From Neodiprion pinetum (taxonomy: Eukaryota; Arthropoda; Insecta; Hymenoptera; Diprionidae), in the NCBI RefSeq assembly GCF_021155775.2, contig NC_060232.1, positions 23,877,922 through 23,941,921 on the forward strand: a stretch of DNA of 64,000 bases, in the 5' to 3' direction. Shown here piece after piece: positions 12,937 to 22,477 of this stretch. The notes under the pieces were generated by a model, which saw only the letters and a list, made by a program, of their open reading frames with translations, did no database searches and was not told the DNA's origin. Position 1 is the first letter of the stretch. Each line of letters starts with the position of its first letter. The position numbers were made by a program, and so were the translations under genes.

Positions 12937-13221
12937 TTAGCGTTATGTTTTTTGACCTACTTCGGTAACGAGGGGTGAAAAAACTTTCCAATCTTGTAAA
13001 ATTCCGTCTCTCGGGTACATCGCATTGTTTAGGGTCCTATAGGGTCTCATTTTCTTCGTTTTTTTTTTAAAGAATCAAGTGGGCCAAAAAAATTTTTGCA
13101 CGGGCTTCGATAAAGTGGTCAAAAATTAGTTAGGAGGGTAAAAAAAGGTAAGCTGTTCTCTTGCGGCGGGAAATTTAAATTCGCGCGAGGTGCTTTTTCA
13201 CTTCTCGTTACCGTTCTGGGA
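12937..13221. mobile_element. piggyBac-like MITE flanked by TTAA
   Basis: A segment of about 285 bp. TTAA (12933-12936) is followed by CCCTAGAACG on the left; on the right the mirrored CGTTCTGGG, one extra A, then TTAA (13222-13225). The left interior GGTAACGAGGGGTGAAAAA is mirrored on the right as CTTTTTCACTTCTCGTTACC, but the left has about 30 extra bp between the end and that block. TTAA targets and CCCTAGAA termini are the hallmark of the piggyBac superfamily. No transposase frame is present, so it is a non-autonomous relic. Confidence 0.65.
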
Positions 13222-13459
13222 TTAAAGCTCCGGTATGGATTGCACGTATTTCGAATTTTCAAACATGGATCTGATACGAGTTCTTCTTACGAGTTGGGGA
13301 AGTTTTTTGGAATGATGCTAATTGAAATATTTCAATAATTTCAAATGCCGTGTCTATTCCGATGTAATGATCTGAAATTTTCAAAACACAAATAAGGAAA
13401 TTCTACATCAAGTTGATACAGCTCGAAGTATAACTACTTAAATTCAGACACTATTATTT

Positions 13460-13674
13460 ACCAAGCTTAAGTTATTAATGTTAACGTGACGAAACATCGG
13501 ATGAAAAATCATTATCGTGCAATTTTAGAATAATTTCTCAGGAGTTGGCCTTGCAAAATATGAGTATACTTTACTTGTCACGGTTTGTTAAATTTCAGAC
13601 ACTTCTGAGAGTTCGATGTAACGATTTTTCCTCAACAGGCATCGTTACAATAACTTCACTAACTTTGTCTCCAT
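13460..13674. mobile_element. M2 MITE copy
   Basis: About 215 bp with imperfect inverted ends. The left has AAGTTATTAATGTTAACGTGAC followed closely by GAAACATCGG; the right has CATCGTTACAATAACTTCACTAACTTTG. The interior includes CAAAATATGAG, CGGTTTGTTAAATTTC and a CAATTTTAGAATAA block, all shared with other M2 copies. This copy is uninterrupted and supplies the empty-site comparison for the M1 insertion at 47190. Superfamily unknown. Confidence 0.7.
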
Positions 13675-16600
13675 TATTATTTCATTTCGACTTCTGACCC
13701 CTTGAAAATTTCGATCTTTCTCGAAAGCTCTTGCTCGCAGCATCGCGATCGAAAATTGACTCGCGTGGCGGGTTTCGTTTCTATATTTGCGAGTATACGT
13801 GAGGCGAAGAGCACCGACTATCCTGAAGCTGCATCACGCGACTCGCTCGCGTTAGCTTGTCCGGAGCAGGCGCGGTGGCGCAAATGCTCCCGACGAAAAT
13901 ATTGGGTCTATTTCGAAATTCTATTTTGGTGCAGTGTCGGCTGCCGAGCCGAGCGTATGGCACCACAGCCTCCTATTCACCACCCTGCAGCTTTCGCTGC
14001 TCCGAATGACTCTGACTACTCGAACTTACTACCGAAGTTACGCCCTGCGATCAAGAAGATACGCCAAAAGCGATTTAAACTGCCACATGATACCAGAATA
14101 TGAAATGTACGTTTAACTGGTTCAAATTTTTTTTTATGTTGCAAAAATTGATTCCGATTTAGGTATGGTTCAAAAATCTGTTCCAGTTGAAATATAGGAT
14201 GAATTTATTGAATGAGATATTCTTCTGCTCGATGCGAAATTTTTTTGCAGAAAGTAAAAATCTCAAACATACACTCGGGCAAAGATAAATCCGTTGTATA
14301 CTCAACGGTGTCAATTTCACCACGGTGGCATTGTTTTTTAATACCGAAGAACCGAACTCGAGTATTTGTTGCGTACTTTTTAAAAAACATTTTCACTACG
14401 ATGAAAACGTATAGTTAACTTGGAGAGGTAATGTATCCTGGATCAGATGCAAAAAGGATAAAAACCTCACCCACCTCGCACACACAAATGAAAATGCATC
14501 GTTAAAAAAATTCCCTCGTGCGTCACACCGTTCCCTCAACGGTATATCACCTTTCGAATAATTATGTATTCCTATTTTCTGCCGTCACAGCGATATTGTA
14601 TGACCGCGAGACGAAGCGTTCACAGGGGATGAAAAATTTCCCGTCGTCACATTTCGTTCTACCTGCATGAATCAGCTTACCACTCGTTACAGCCGTAGGT
14701 AAAAATGTATGAAAATTTTTGTAATTAAAAATATGGGCGCCGATCATTCCGTGTGAAAAATGAGATCCTTACAAATCCGGCCACGAGCTGTGTGAAAAAA
14801 GAAAAAAAAAAAAAAATGCAAAAATTTACGCTGACAACGAGTACAATTTCGCATTGTCAAATCAATCGATGCATGAACATTTTCTTCCTCTCTCTCCGAA
14901 CGGTATAATAATGATCTATAGATGGAGGCAACCTCTGATACTCCGGCGTGGAGATTAATAGTGAAATTTTGTTCCTGACGGGTGGTAAGTGGTGGTTCTT
15001 GTACAGCGTCGACGGATCGAAAAAGGAGCGAGTGAACAAGTAAAGCTCACACAAAAGCTCATCGGAGAAACGCATCTCTCCTCACGCGATTGATATCATT
15101 TGTATTTTGTACGCGCGTTTATATTCGTACCTATACATTGTATACGTGTGACCGAGATATTCGATGTTGTAAATCAATAGAAGCATGATATAAGGGATGT
15201 AAGGAGAGTCCGTTGTATACGCGATCAGGATGTGGCACAATCAGCGAATGCTCGTGACAGATTTCCAATCAGCGTGATATACCGCTCAATCCCCGGATGG
15301 GTATTCATTCCAACGTTTCCGAACGATGATCCCACGGAAATATGCACATTCTGTACCCAGCGTGACGTATTAACTTGGACAAAAGAAACCGATCCATTCC
15401 AGAGATTTGTACCTTCCAGGTGAAAAGCGGGCGACCAAGGATTTATTTGAGTTGATACGCGAACATATTAACTGTGTTTTATTGTCGTGTTTGCAAAATG
15501 AAGTAATCTTGTACGGATAAAAAAGTTCGTTTTGCGCGGGACGAGGAAGCAATTTTCTCTAGGACAAAATTAGACACCAAGAAAAAAAGACAAGGGTTGT
15601 TATTATGATTTAAGTTCGTTAAGATTTGTTTTATCTCCAAATAAGTGGGCTAGAATATTATGCGGTCTTTGATTCGTAGAGCAAAAATTTCACTGAATAC
15701 AAAGTGAGAGGATATACAAAATTTAACCCGAGGTAAAATGAGAGGAGAACAGTCAAGCAATTGTTGATTATTACTGACTGATCTTGCATTGGACTAGAAT
15801 ATTGTGTGATAAATATAGCTCTTTGTATTATAATACATATAATGCTTTGTTTTTCACGAGTTGGTGCTATTACTAAATAGATTTTAATCGTAAAGTTTTA
15901 CTAGAAGAAAATAATTATACTCTTATATAGTGCAATAATTACATGGTTATAAATGTTTATAGGTAGAAATAAATGTGTCGAATGGAAGTTTTCATTCGGA
16001 AATACCGCGAACTGTAATTTTCTTTATATATAGAAAATCAAAACGCTCTATTAATCTCGGTAGAGAAAAAATATGAAGTGCATGTGTCAAAGAGTTGCAT
16101 CACTCCAAATTTATTGGCCTTCTGACAGGTGATGAAATATTCGAATGACCGAACCTCTCTATTCAGCTACGACATGCTTATGCGTAACGTTGGATGAAAT
16201 GCTGATCACGTAGTCGAAATATTGATATGAATCTAGTCGCACAGTTTGTTCGAAAAAATAAAATTACGCTGCTAAAGAACTCGTCGTAATGGCCTGAAAA
16301 TTCAGAAAACATCAATAAGTCTTGCGGTGAAGATTGAACAAACTTTGGTTTCAATTCCATCGAGTGATTAGAAAATTCTCAACTTTCGCATCGAATGACA
16401 AAAGTTTCATTCAACATTTCCATTCCACAAAATACAAATTCGATAAATGTCAAATCACGGAGCATCGTCGCGTGATTCGGCACTGGTGAAAGGCGATTCA
16501 ATGTATCTATTTCACGAGAGGTTTAACTTTAGAAAAAATGTTTCCCGCAACAGCGGAACCGACAGCAAATTTCGCAAAAAAAGGAAAGTCGCAGGCTGTG

Positions 16601-16961
16601 CAACAGCCGTTTGTCAAATCACCGTGGGGACTTGATTTGTCAGCAGGAAGCTATTGATTCGTACTAGGTTCTAATGAGGCGTGCAAATTTGTCGGCGGTA
16701 CGGCGCACGAAGGTGCAGGGATCGATGATCCTGCCTATCGGACCGAATGCAATGGGACTGGTGGACCGAAGTGCGTCGGTGGTTTGCAGCGATGTAACCC
16801 AAGTACGTTCATCTGCATACCCGTGCGGAGGTGAACGCGTGACGATCGGAAGAGAGACCTCCACGTCCCATTGTGCCTGTGTACAAATAACACACGCAAC
16901 GAGGATGTTCGAGCACATTGGGGACAAAGCTCGCGGCTCGGTGGTTCAGAATCGTTGATTG
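13675..16961. other. No gene called
   Basis: Mostly AT-rich unique sequence. GC-richer pockets lie at about 13790-14080 and 16660-16950. In the second, a frame opens directly after TACTAG at 16667 and meets a good donor, CAA|GTACGT, at 16801-16802; this is discussed under findings. No domain recognised. Confidence 0.45.
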
Positions 16962-16977
16962 TATAGAGAGTAGAGAG

Positions 16978-17008
<31 letters not shown>

Positions 17009-17009
17009 G
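16962..17009 (+). repeat. (GA)n microsatellite
   Basis: A nearly pure GA/AGAG run of about 45 bp with small interruptions at its left end. Confidence 0.9.
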
Positions 17010-17274
17010 CGTCATACGTTCCGTCAGGTAAATTTTTCCCCCCAACTGTGACACGTTTATTCAGTAGAGATGAGGTGCGGGAATTCTCGTTGAGGGACAG
17101 GGTACAGAGAAACAGAGGGAACGAGAGAAAAAGATTTATGTTGCACAGTGCAGGTTACGTGCGAATTGCAATTTTTCATCGCCGTATATAAGGAGTTCGT
17201 CAGAAAATATTCTGACGTGAAAATGTGTTGTTTTATGGTGTTCTCAATATTTCACGTACGCTTTCCTCTTTTTT

Positions 17275-18125
17275 TCACACTTTGTAACGGAGTTCATATT
17301 ATTATTGCAAGGATGAAGATTAAATATTGCATAATTTCGTCGATCGAAAAATTTCTCTTATCACCTTTTTACCATTGACAGAAAATAAGTTATAACAATG
17401 GTGTATAATCCTTCAAATTACTTGGGTGCAAATGTATATATTAGGTGTATAAATAAAACCTAAGGGTATAAAAACTTATCATGAACATCCAACTTGGGAT
17501 TCAGCCTCGTTTTTAGATTTCCGTGGATCTCTTTTTGCAAGTGAAATAAAAAAAAAATCGATTATACGCTTTCGTTACTTTGACCGTGTTTATTTGTAAA
17601 ATATGTATTTTTGTCTCATTACGACGAATATTGAGACTTAATGACAAACTTAGATTTGATGGACGTTTTTAATTTTTTAAAGATTTCACTCCTTTTACGA
17701 CGACCAAACAACTCACAAGTATCTGATTAGAGCAAATAAGGAGCGTGCTCTTTAAAAAACTAACATTTGTCATTAAATCTCATATTTTCCAAACGAACAC
17801 GTTCAAAGTAAAGAAAACGTATAACTGATTTTTTTTTTTAAGTACCAAAGGGGATCTATGGAAATCGAAAGAGAAAAAGAGGCTAAAACGAGGCAAAATC
17901 CTAAGTTGGATGTTCATGATAAGTTTTATACCCGTACGTTTCATTAATACACCTAAAATATATATTTACACCCAGGTAATTTTAAAGCTTTTACAGCGTC
18001 GTTATACCTTATTCTCTGCCAAAGGGAAAATGTGATAAAATAAATTTTGTTGATCGATGAAAGTATTCAAAATTTAATTTTGATCCTTGCAATAAGAATA
18101 TAAATTCCGTTACAACTTTCACTAG
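17275..18125. repeat. Very long imperfect palindrome, ~850 bp, arms ~410 bp
   Basis: Reading inward from both sides gives the same sequence. Left TTTGTAACGGAGTTCATATT matches the reverse complement of the right side near 18098-18117. Then the pairs continue: ATTGCAAGGAT, TTTCRTCGATC, TTATCAC, GACAGAAAATAAG against GGCAGAGAATAAG, AAATTAC(C/T)TGGGTG, TTATCATGAACATCCAACTT, TTATACG near 17555-17562, and GACTTAATGACAAA against GATTTAATGACAAA. The unpaired centre is only about 30 bp, around 17685-17720. Identity is high in blocks and lower between them. It could be an old foldback transposon, a head-to-head inverted duplication, or the source of a long hairpin RNA. There is no coding frame. Confidence 0.8.
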
Positions 18126-19659
18126 CGTTCGTTTTTCTTCGACAAATTTTATCGGGCTACTTATTCCCCGCCCAACTGTCCCGTCGAACTTGCAGAGGAC
18201 GGAGATCACGTGGGGCGGACAAAAGGGGACGAAGTTTAACGGGAAACGAGGGAGAAAATAAATAAATAAACTCGATATGTATCATGTTCGTGGCGCCCGA
18301 AGCTCGCCATGACGCCAAGTCACCAACTCTCGTATCCGCGAAATCTCTTCGAGTTTGTCTCTTTGGCCAAGGTTCCAAGCTGGCTGCTGGCATGACGGCG
18401 TAAGGTAAACGTCTGCGTCATACCGCACCGGAAACTTCCGAATCCCCCGATACAGGGACAAAGTTCTTCTTGCGATCCGGCGGATCCCGCAGGATCCTCG
18501 ATCTGAAATCCCTGTGTATCCACATCGCCACATTTCCTTCTACCCTGACTAACCACCTGACCTCCGTCTTTTCTACCCCGAGGAAAGCAGCGGGCGTTTT
18601 GTGTTATGAATATCAAACGGAAACTTCTTATAGATTGCCACGGGGATTCCAAAGGCTCGCTTAGATTTGTTTCCCGCGTTTGCGGATCGCTTTATACAGC
18701 CGATGTACTTTTTTCTCTCGAATCTCTTCTGGTTCCTCTTTCTTTCTTTTTTTTTTTTGTTTTTGCTGTCCATGTTCACACGTCCGTCACTGGGTCAAAA
18801 ATCGCACCTCAAAGCACGAAAATACCAAATCGATAATTTGGTTTGGTGAAGTTATTTTTCGTGCATCTGCGATTGAAATTATTCCCGAGTTCACGGTTGA
18901 CGATGACGACGTATTCTCCGCTGGATGATCACCGCGCCTTTTTTCGGGTGAAATTGATTTTCTTTGAGATGAAAATGGGTTGTATGTACCCAGGTAGCGG
19001 CCAGAAGATCAGATTTGCAAAGCGATTCACCCCGCGGACCACAATGCGGGTAGTGAGAAAATGGTAGGTGGGTGGGTACTTTTCAACGACAAAGATATCC
19101 TTATAAGTTCCGAACCGATCTGAGACTATATATGTATATATATTATATATACGTGATACAAAGTGCGATAAAAAATAGAAATCTAAAGCACAGAATGGGT
19201 GGGAAAGAGCTTTGTGCTACGTATATCCAGTATTTTAGCACCCTCTGTGCTACTCTCGTCGATAACGGGATGCTTTTATCTACCCGGACCCGCAACACCG
19301 TCCTAACAAAACAAAAATAGAAAGAAAGAATGAACAGCGAAATAAATACAGCAGAAACTTTCGATTATATCGCGATACTTGTTTTAGCCATAACGCTCAG
19401 AGGTTTTTTAACTTCCCGTTTATCTGTTTTCACGGGAAAAACATAAGTCATTGTCTTTACTAGATCTATACGTTTTGAAATTCAGAGAATCACCTCTAAT
19501 CATTTTCATGTATTTTCTTGTCCGATGATATTTCGAGAACGAATTACCAGATTTAAATGATTTTACGTCTCGATCGACGCAGTTTTTCCAATCTTTGAAC
19601 CGATTAGAATTCGGCTTTGATCGGTTCAGTGCTTTTTCAATTATTCAAATAATAAAATT
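18126..19659. other. No gene called
   Basis: GC-richer between about 18170 and 18600, with several overlapping frames up to 110 codons on the minus strand; none recognisable. A T-rich run lies at about 18748-18760 and a (TA)n-like stretch at about 19124-19152. Confidence 0.5.
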
Positions 19660-20130
19660 ACAAAAAATCAATGAAAAACAATGATGATACCTTGGGAATG
19701 AACGAATGGATTGAATGAAAATTGGTACCCTGAGGCTTTTGGATCGCTAATCGCGAATCTGAGTTTAGATTTGCACAATTTAAATTTCGCGTTTTCAATA
19801 AGCTGAAGAAAACTAAAAACATTTGCATTGTGATGAAAATTGGTACCGGTCAGTTTGTTACTTTGCTGATCAGAATCTGAAATCGGATTACAAAATCTAA
19901 AACGGCGATCGAATACGGTGGACAAAATTGAAAAACATTTCTAATTTGGTAGAAATTGCTGGGCGGAGGTTTTTCGGGTCACTGATAAGACATCCGAGGT
20001 CAATCTTCCAAAATTTGTAACGGTGGTTCAAAATAAAAAAAATTGGTATGCTATGATATGGTATCGCATCCAAGGTCCTTGAAATCGTTAATCACGAATC
20101 TGAATTTGTAGCTCGAAATTCGATTTGGAT
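19660..20130. repeat. Degenerate tandem repeat, period ~115 bp, about four units
   Basis: Unit starts resembling GAAAATTGGTACC occur near 19717 and 19834, with weaker ones near 19949 and 20033. Inside the units, GGATCGCTAATCGCGAATCTGA, GCTGATCAGAATCTGAAATC, GGTCACTGATAAGACATCCGAGG and CGTTAATCACGAATCTGAAT correspond, each followed by a GATTT(G/A)CA..ATTT stretch. Spacing falls from 117 to about 84 bp in the third unit, so the array has decayed. The minus-strand frame across it repeats the peptide pattern FxxSDx only because of this structure; it is not a gene. Confidence 0.65.
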
Positions 20131-20822
20131 ATATTATTCTTTTTTCTCTACGAACTTGGAACCCGCTTTGTCAGAACGGGAAATTCGAGGGCTGGCTCAC
20201 GGCCAGTCTAAAGCCGCACGTCGGTGCAAGATATTGCGTGTAATGCATTATACGAACAATCACGCCTACGTACCGGAAGCTATAGCTGGAAGCAAGAGTG
20301 CGTATAACAACAACTTTGTTGGCGGTGGGTAGCTCAAGTCGTTGGAGTCTTGAAAAAATGGTCAGCACATTTCGTGTAAGCCGCATAAAAAGCTCGGATC
20401 TTGTATAAAAATTCAATTATAAACTTGTAATCCAGAATAATCCGATTCGTCGGTTACGGCTCTCAGCAGGTCACAGGGGTGGTGGTGGGCGGTTCGGTCG
20501 GTATTGTTTTTTATAATCCTGATGAATATTAATGAATTCGTAAAAACATTTCGGCCGTTTCTGTATTCTTTTCGCGTTTGGCTTACTCACCGCGCTCTCG
20601 CTGTTCGGCTGCTGCGTATCGTACCCACAGCCAGGAGAAGGCACCGAAATACACTCCCGAGTTGCACACACGGTGCGCCATAATCCACCAACGTGGGTAT
20701 TCAAATTTCGAGAATGTGCCTTGAATGAGAAGTCCAGAAAGGACAGTTTAACGTCATTCTCTTAGTTAACTATCCGTCCACTCGGCGTACCTTTCTCGAT
20801 ACAACCTCGTGGTCGAAGCCCA
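20131..20822. other. No gene seen
   Basis: Unique sequence with mixed GC. Minus-strand frames of 77-81 codons show no domain. Confidence 0.5.
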
Positions 20823-21127
20823 CACTGAGGAAAATTTCATTTGTTACAGTAAGTAGAAAAATTGAGTAAAACAGGTATCGTCAAAAAAACCGTTTGAATA
20901 TCATTGGAATTACGAAAAACGAGGTACGCCTAACCATTTTGCGCTATCGTCGATTCTTTTTTGGTAATTGCAACGCAAAATTGTCAGTTTGTTAGGTTTA
21001 CTCTACTTTTTTAATCAAACAAGGCTTTAACGTCAATTTGGACCTGGAAATATATTTTTCGATTGTGGTAAAAAATGAAAATAGTTAAGGACCGAGCGGT
21101 AACCGGAATTAAAAATTTCTTTCGGTG
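20823..21127 (-). mobile_element. M1 MITE, internally deleted copy (orientation B)
   Basis: Both ends are present (CACTGAGGAAAATTTC and AATTTCTTTCGGTG), but the copy is only 305 bp. About 125 bp has been lost between GTCAATTT (about 21033-21040) and GGACCTGG, with TT at the junction. It has CA on both sides, a 2-bp duplication. The GGACCTGGAAAT marker ties it to the full-length copy at 11972. Confidence 0.9.
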
Positions 21128-21550
21128 CAGGACGTCTCGCAAGACGATTCTGACGGTTTACCCCGCACGGATTCACCCGCAGGAAATATCATATGTACCG
21201 ATTCCCCGACACAATTACACGTAACTGTAACCGTGCCGTTTTACATTATCCATCACGCTAATCCCCCGCCTCTCGGGGTTCACGGATATGCACGTAAATC
21301 CGCTCTGCAACGAACAGCTTCCACGCTTCTTATTTCTCGTATCCCGCACACACGCACCCGCAAGTACATAATCGGTGTAACGCGCGGACAATATACCGTA
21401 CATTTCAAGCAATCTCCGTCATCTCAAACTCCCAGAGCCGACTATTATTCCGCAAAGTTTCCAAGACTCAAGGCACGTGGCGCCGTTCACCCAACGTGTT
21501 TCCGTTGAAACGATACACGCGATCTCAGTGCCGAGTGCTTCGAAAAAGTC
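21128..21550. other. No gene called
   Basis: Open for 127 codons on the plus strand (21125-21508), starting inside the M1 end. The predicted peptide is Pro/Ser/Thr-rich with no domain. I regard it as chance in a GC-richer pocket. Confidence 0.45.
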
Positions 21551-21765
21551 ACGAGATTCGAATTGGTAACGTTGTCGTAACGAAACATACGGAACAAAAT
21601 CACTATTTTCTTATCTTTACGATGACTCTGAAGGAACGAAGACTTCAGAATATTACTGTGTTTTGTTTTATTACGGTTTATTGAATTTCAAACGATACTA
21701 AAACCGCGATGTAACCGTTTTTCATCGGCATGAATCGTTACAATGAGGTTATTAACTTAACAAGG
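21551..21765. mobile_element. M2 MITE copy
   Basis: About 215 bp. The left end is ACGAGATTCGAATTGGTAAC followed by GTTGTCGTAACGAAACAT; the right end has ATCGTTACAATGAGGTTATTAACTT. The interior TTACGGTTTATTGAATTTC corresponds to CACGGTTTGTTAAATTTC in the copy at 13460. It is immediately followed by a second, incomplete M2 copy. Confidence 0.65.
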
Positions 21766-21900
21766 CAAAAGTCGATCACAACGAAACAAATAAAACAAAA
21801 CACCCTTATAATTCAGAATCTTGATTCCTTAAAAATCATTGTAAAACTAAGAAAATAGTGATTTTTGCCGAATGTTTCGTTACTATAACGTTACTAACTT

Positions 21901-22466
21901 CAATGAGAAAAATTTCATTTGTTACAGTAACTAGAAAAATTGAGTAAAACGGGTATCGTTAAAAAAACTGTTTCAATATCGTTGGAATTACGAAACACGA
22001 GGTACGCGTAACCATTTTGCGCTATCGTCGATCCTTTTTTGGTAATTGCAACGCAAAATCAGTTTGTTCGGTTTGCTCTACTTTGTTAGTTAAACAAGGT
22101 TTTAGCATCAATTTATTGTTGAGCTAAAGCTAAATAATTCTTTTTTTTTGTATTTTCATAATGTTCACTTTCTATACTAGATGTACTTCTGGTTCTATGT
22201 ACAGATGCTTCTGCATCTCTATAGAATTCTTTTGTACCAGAAATAAATAAATAAATAAATAAATAAATTAAATTTTCGCAACAGTGACAAGAAAATACAG
22301 TAACAATGATCCTAACGAGCAAGAATAGTAACGGATACTAGACTTTCCGGTAACAGGTACAAAACTAATTTTGATTTTATACCTAGAACTGTATTTCTGC
22401 GTTGTGGTAAAAAATGAAATTATTTAAGGACTGAGCGGTAACAGTAACTAAAAATTTCTCTCAGTG
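21901..22466 (-). mobile_element. M1 MITE with a secondary insertion (orientation B)
   Basis: Ends CAATGAGAAAAATTTC and AATTTCTCTCAGTG. Total length is 566 bp because roughly 140 bp has been inserted into the middle (22122-22266). It is flanked by TT on both sides. Comparison with uninterrupted M2 ends (AACTTCAATCT at 52140-52150) shows that exactly TT was duplicated on insertion. Confidence 0.92.
22122..22266 (+). mobile_element. Short insert with (AAAT)n tail, probable non-LTR/SINE 3' end
   Basis: About 145 bp with no counterpart in other M1 copies. It contains a T run (22140-22149) and ends TTGTACCAG followed by (AAAT)n at 22241-22268. An extra segment ending in a simple-repeat tail inside another element is typical of a truncated LINE or a SINE. 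The family is not recognised, and the duplication could not be defined because the host sequence is itself AT-rich. Confidence 0.5.
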
Positions 22467-22477
22467 TTCAATCTCGT

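Larger units (their letters stand above)
21766..22477. mobile_element. M2 MITE fragment interrupted by an M1 element
   Basis: The M2 right arm reads TTTCGTTACTATAACGTTACTAACTT at 21875-21900, and its terminal CAATCTCGT resumes at 22469 after the M1 insertion (21901-22466). The M2 left end of this copy is not clear. The interruption makes M1 younger than M2 here. Confidence 0.6.

Noticed and set aside
19668..19925. 85-codon minus-strand frame with internal similarity
   Set aside because: The repeated peptide pattern is explained by the ~115-bp tandem array.
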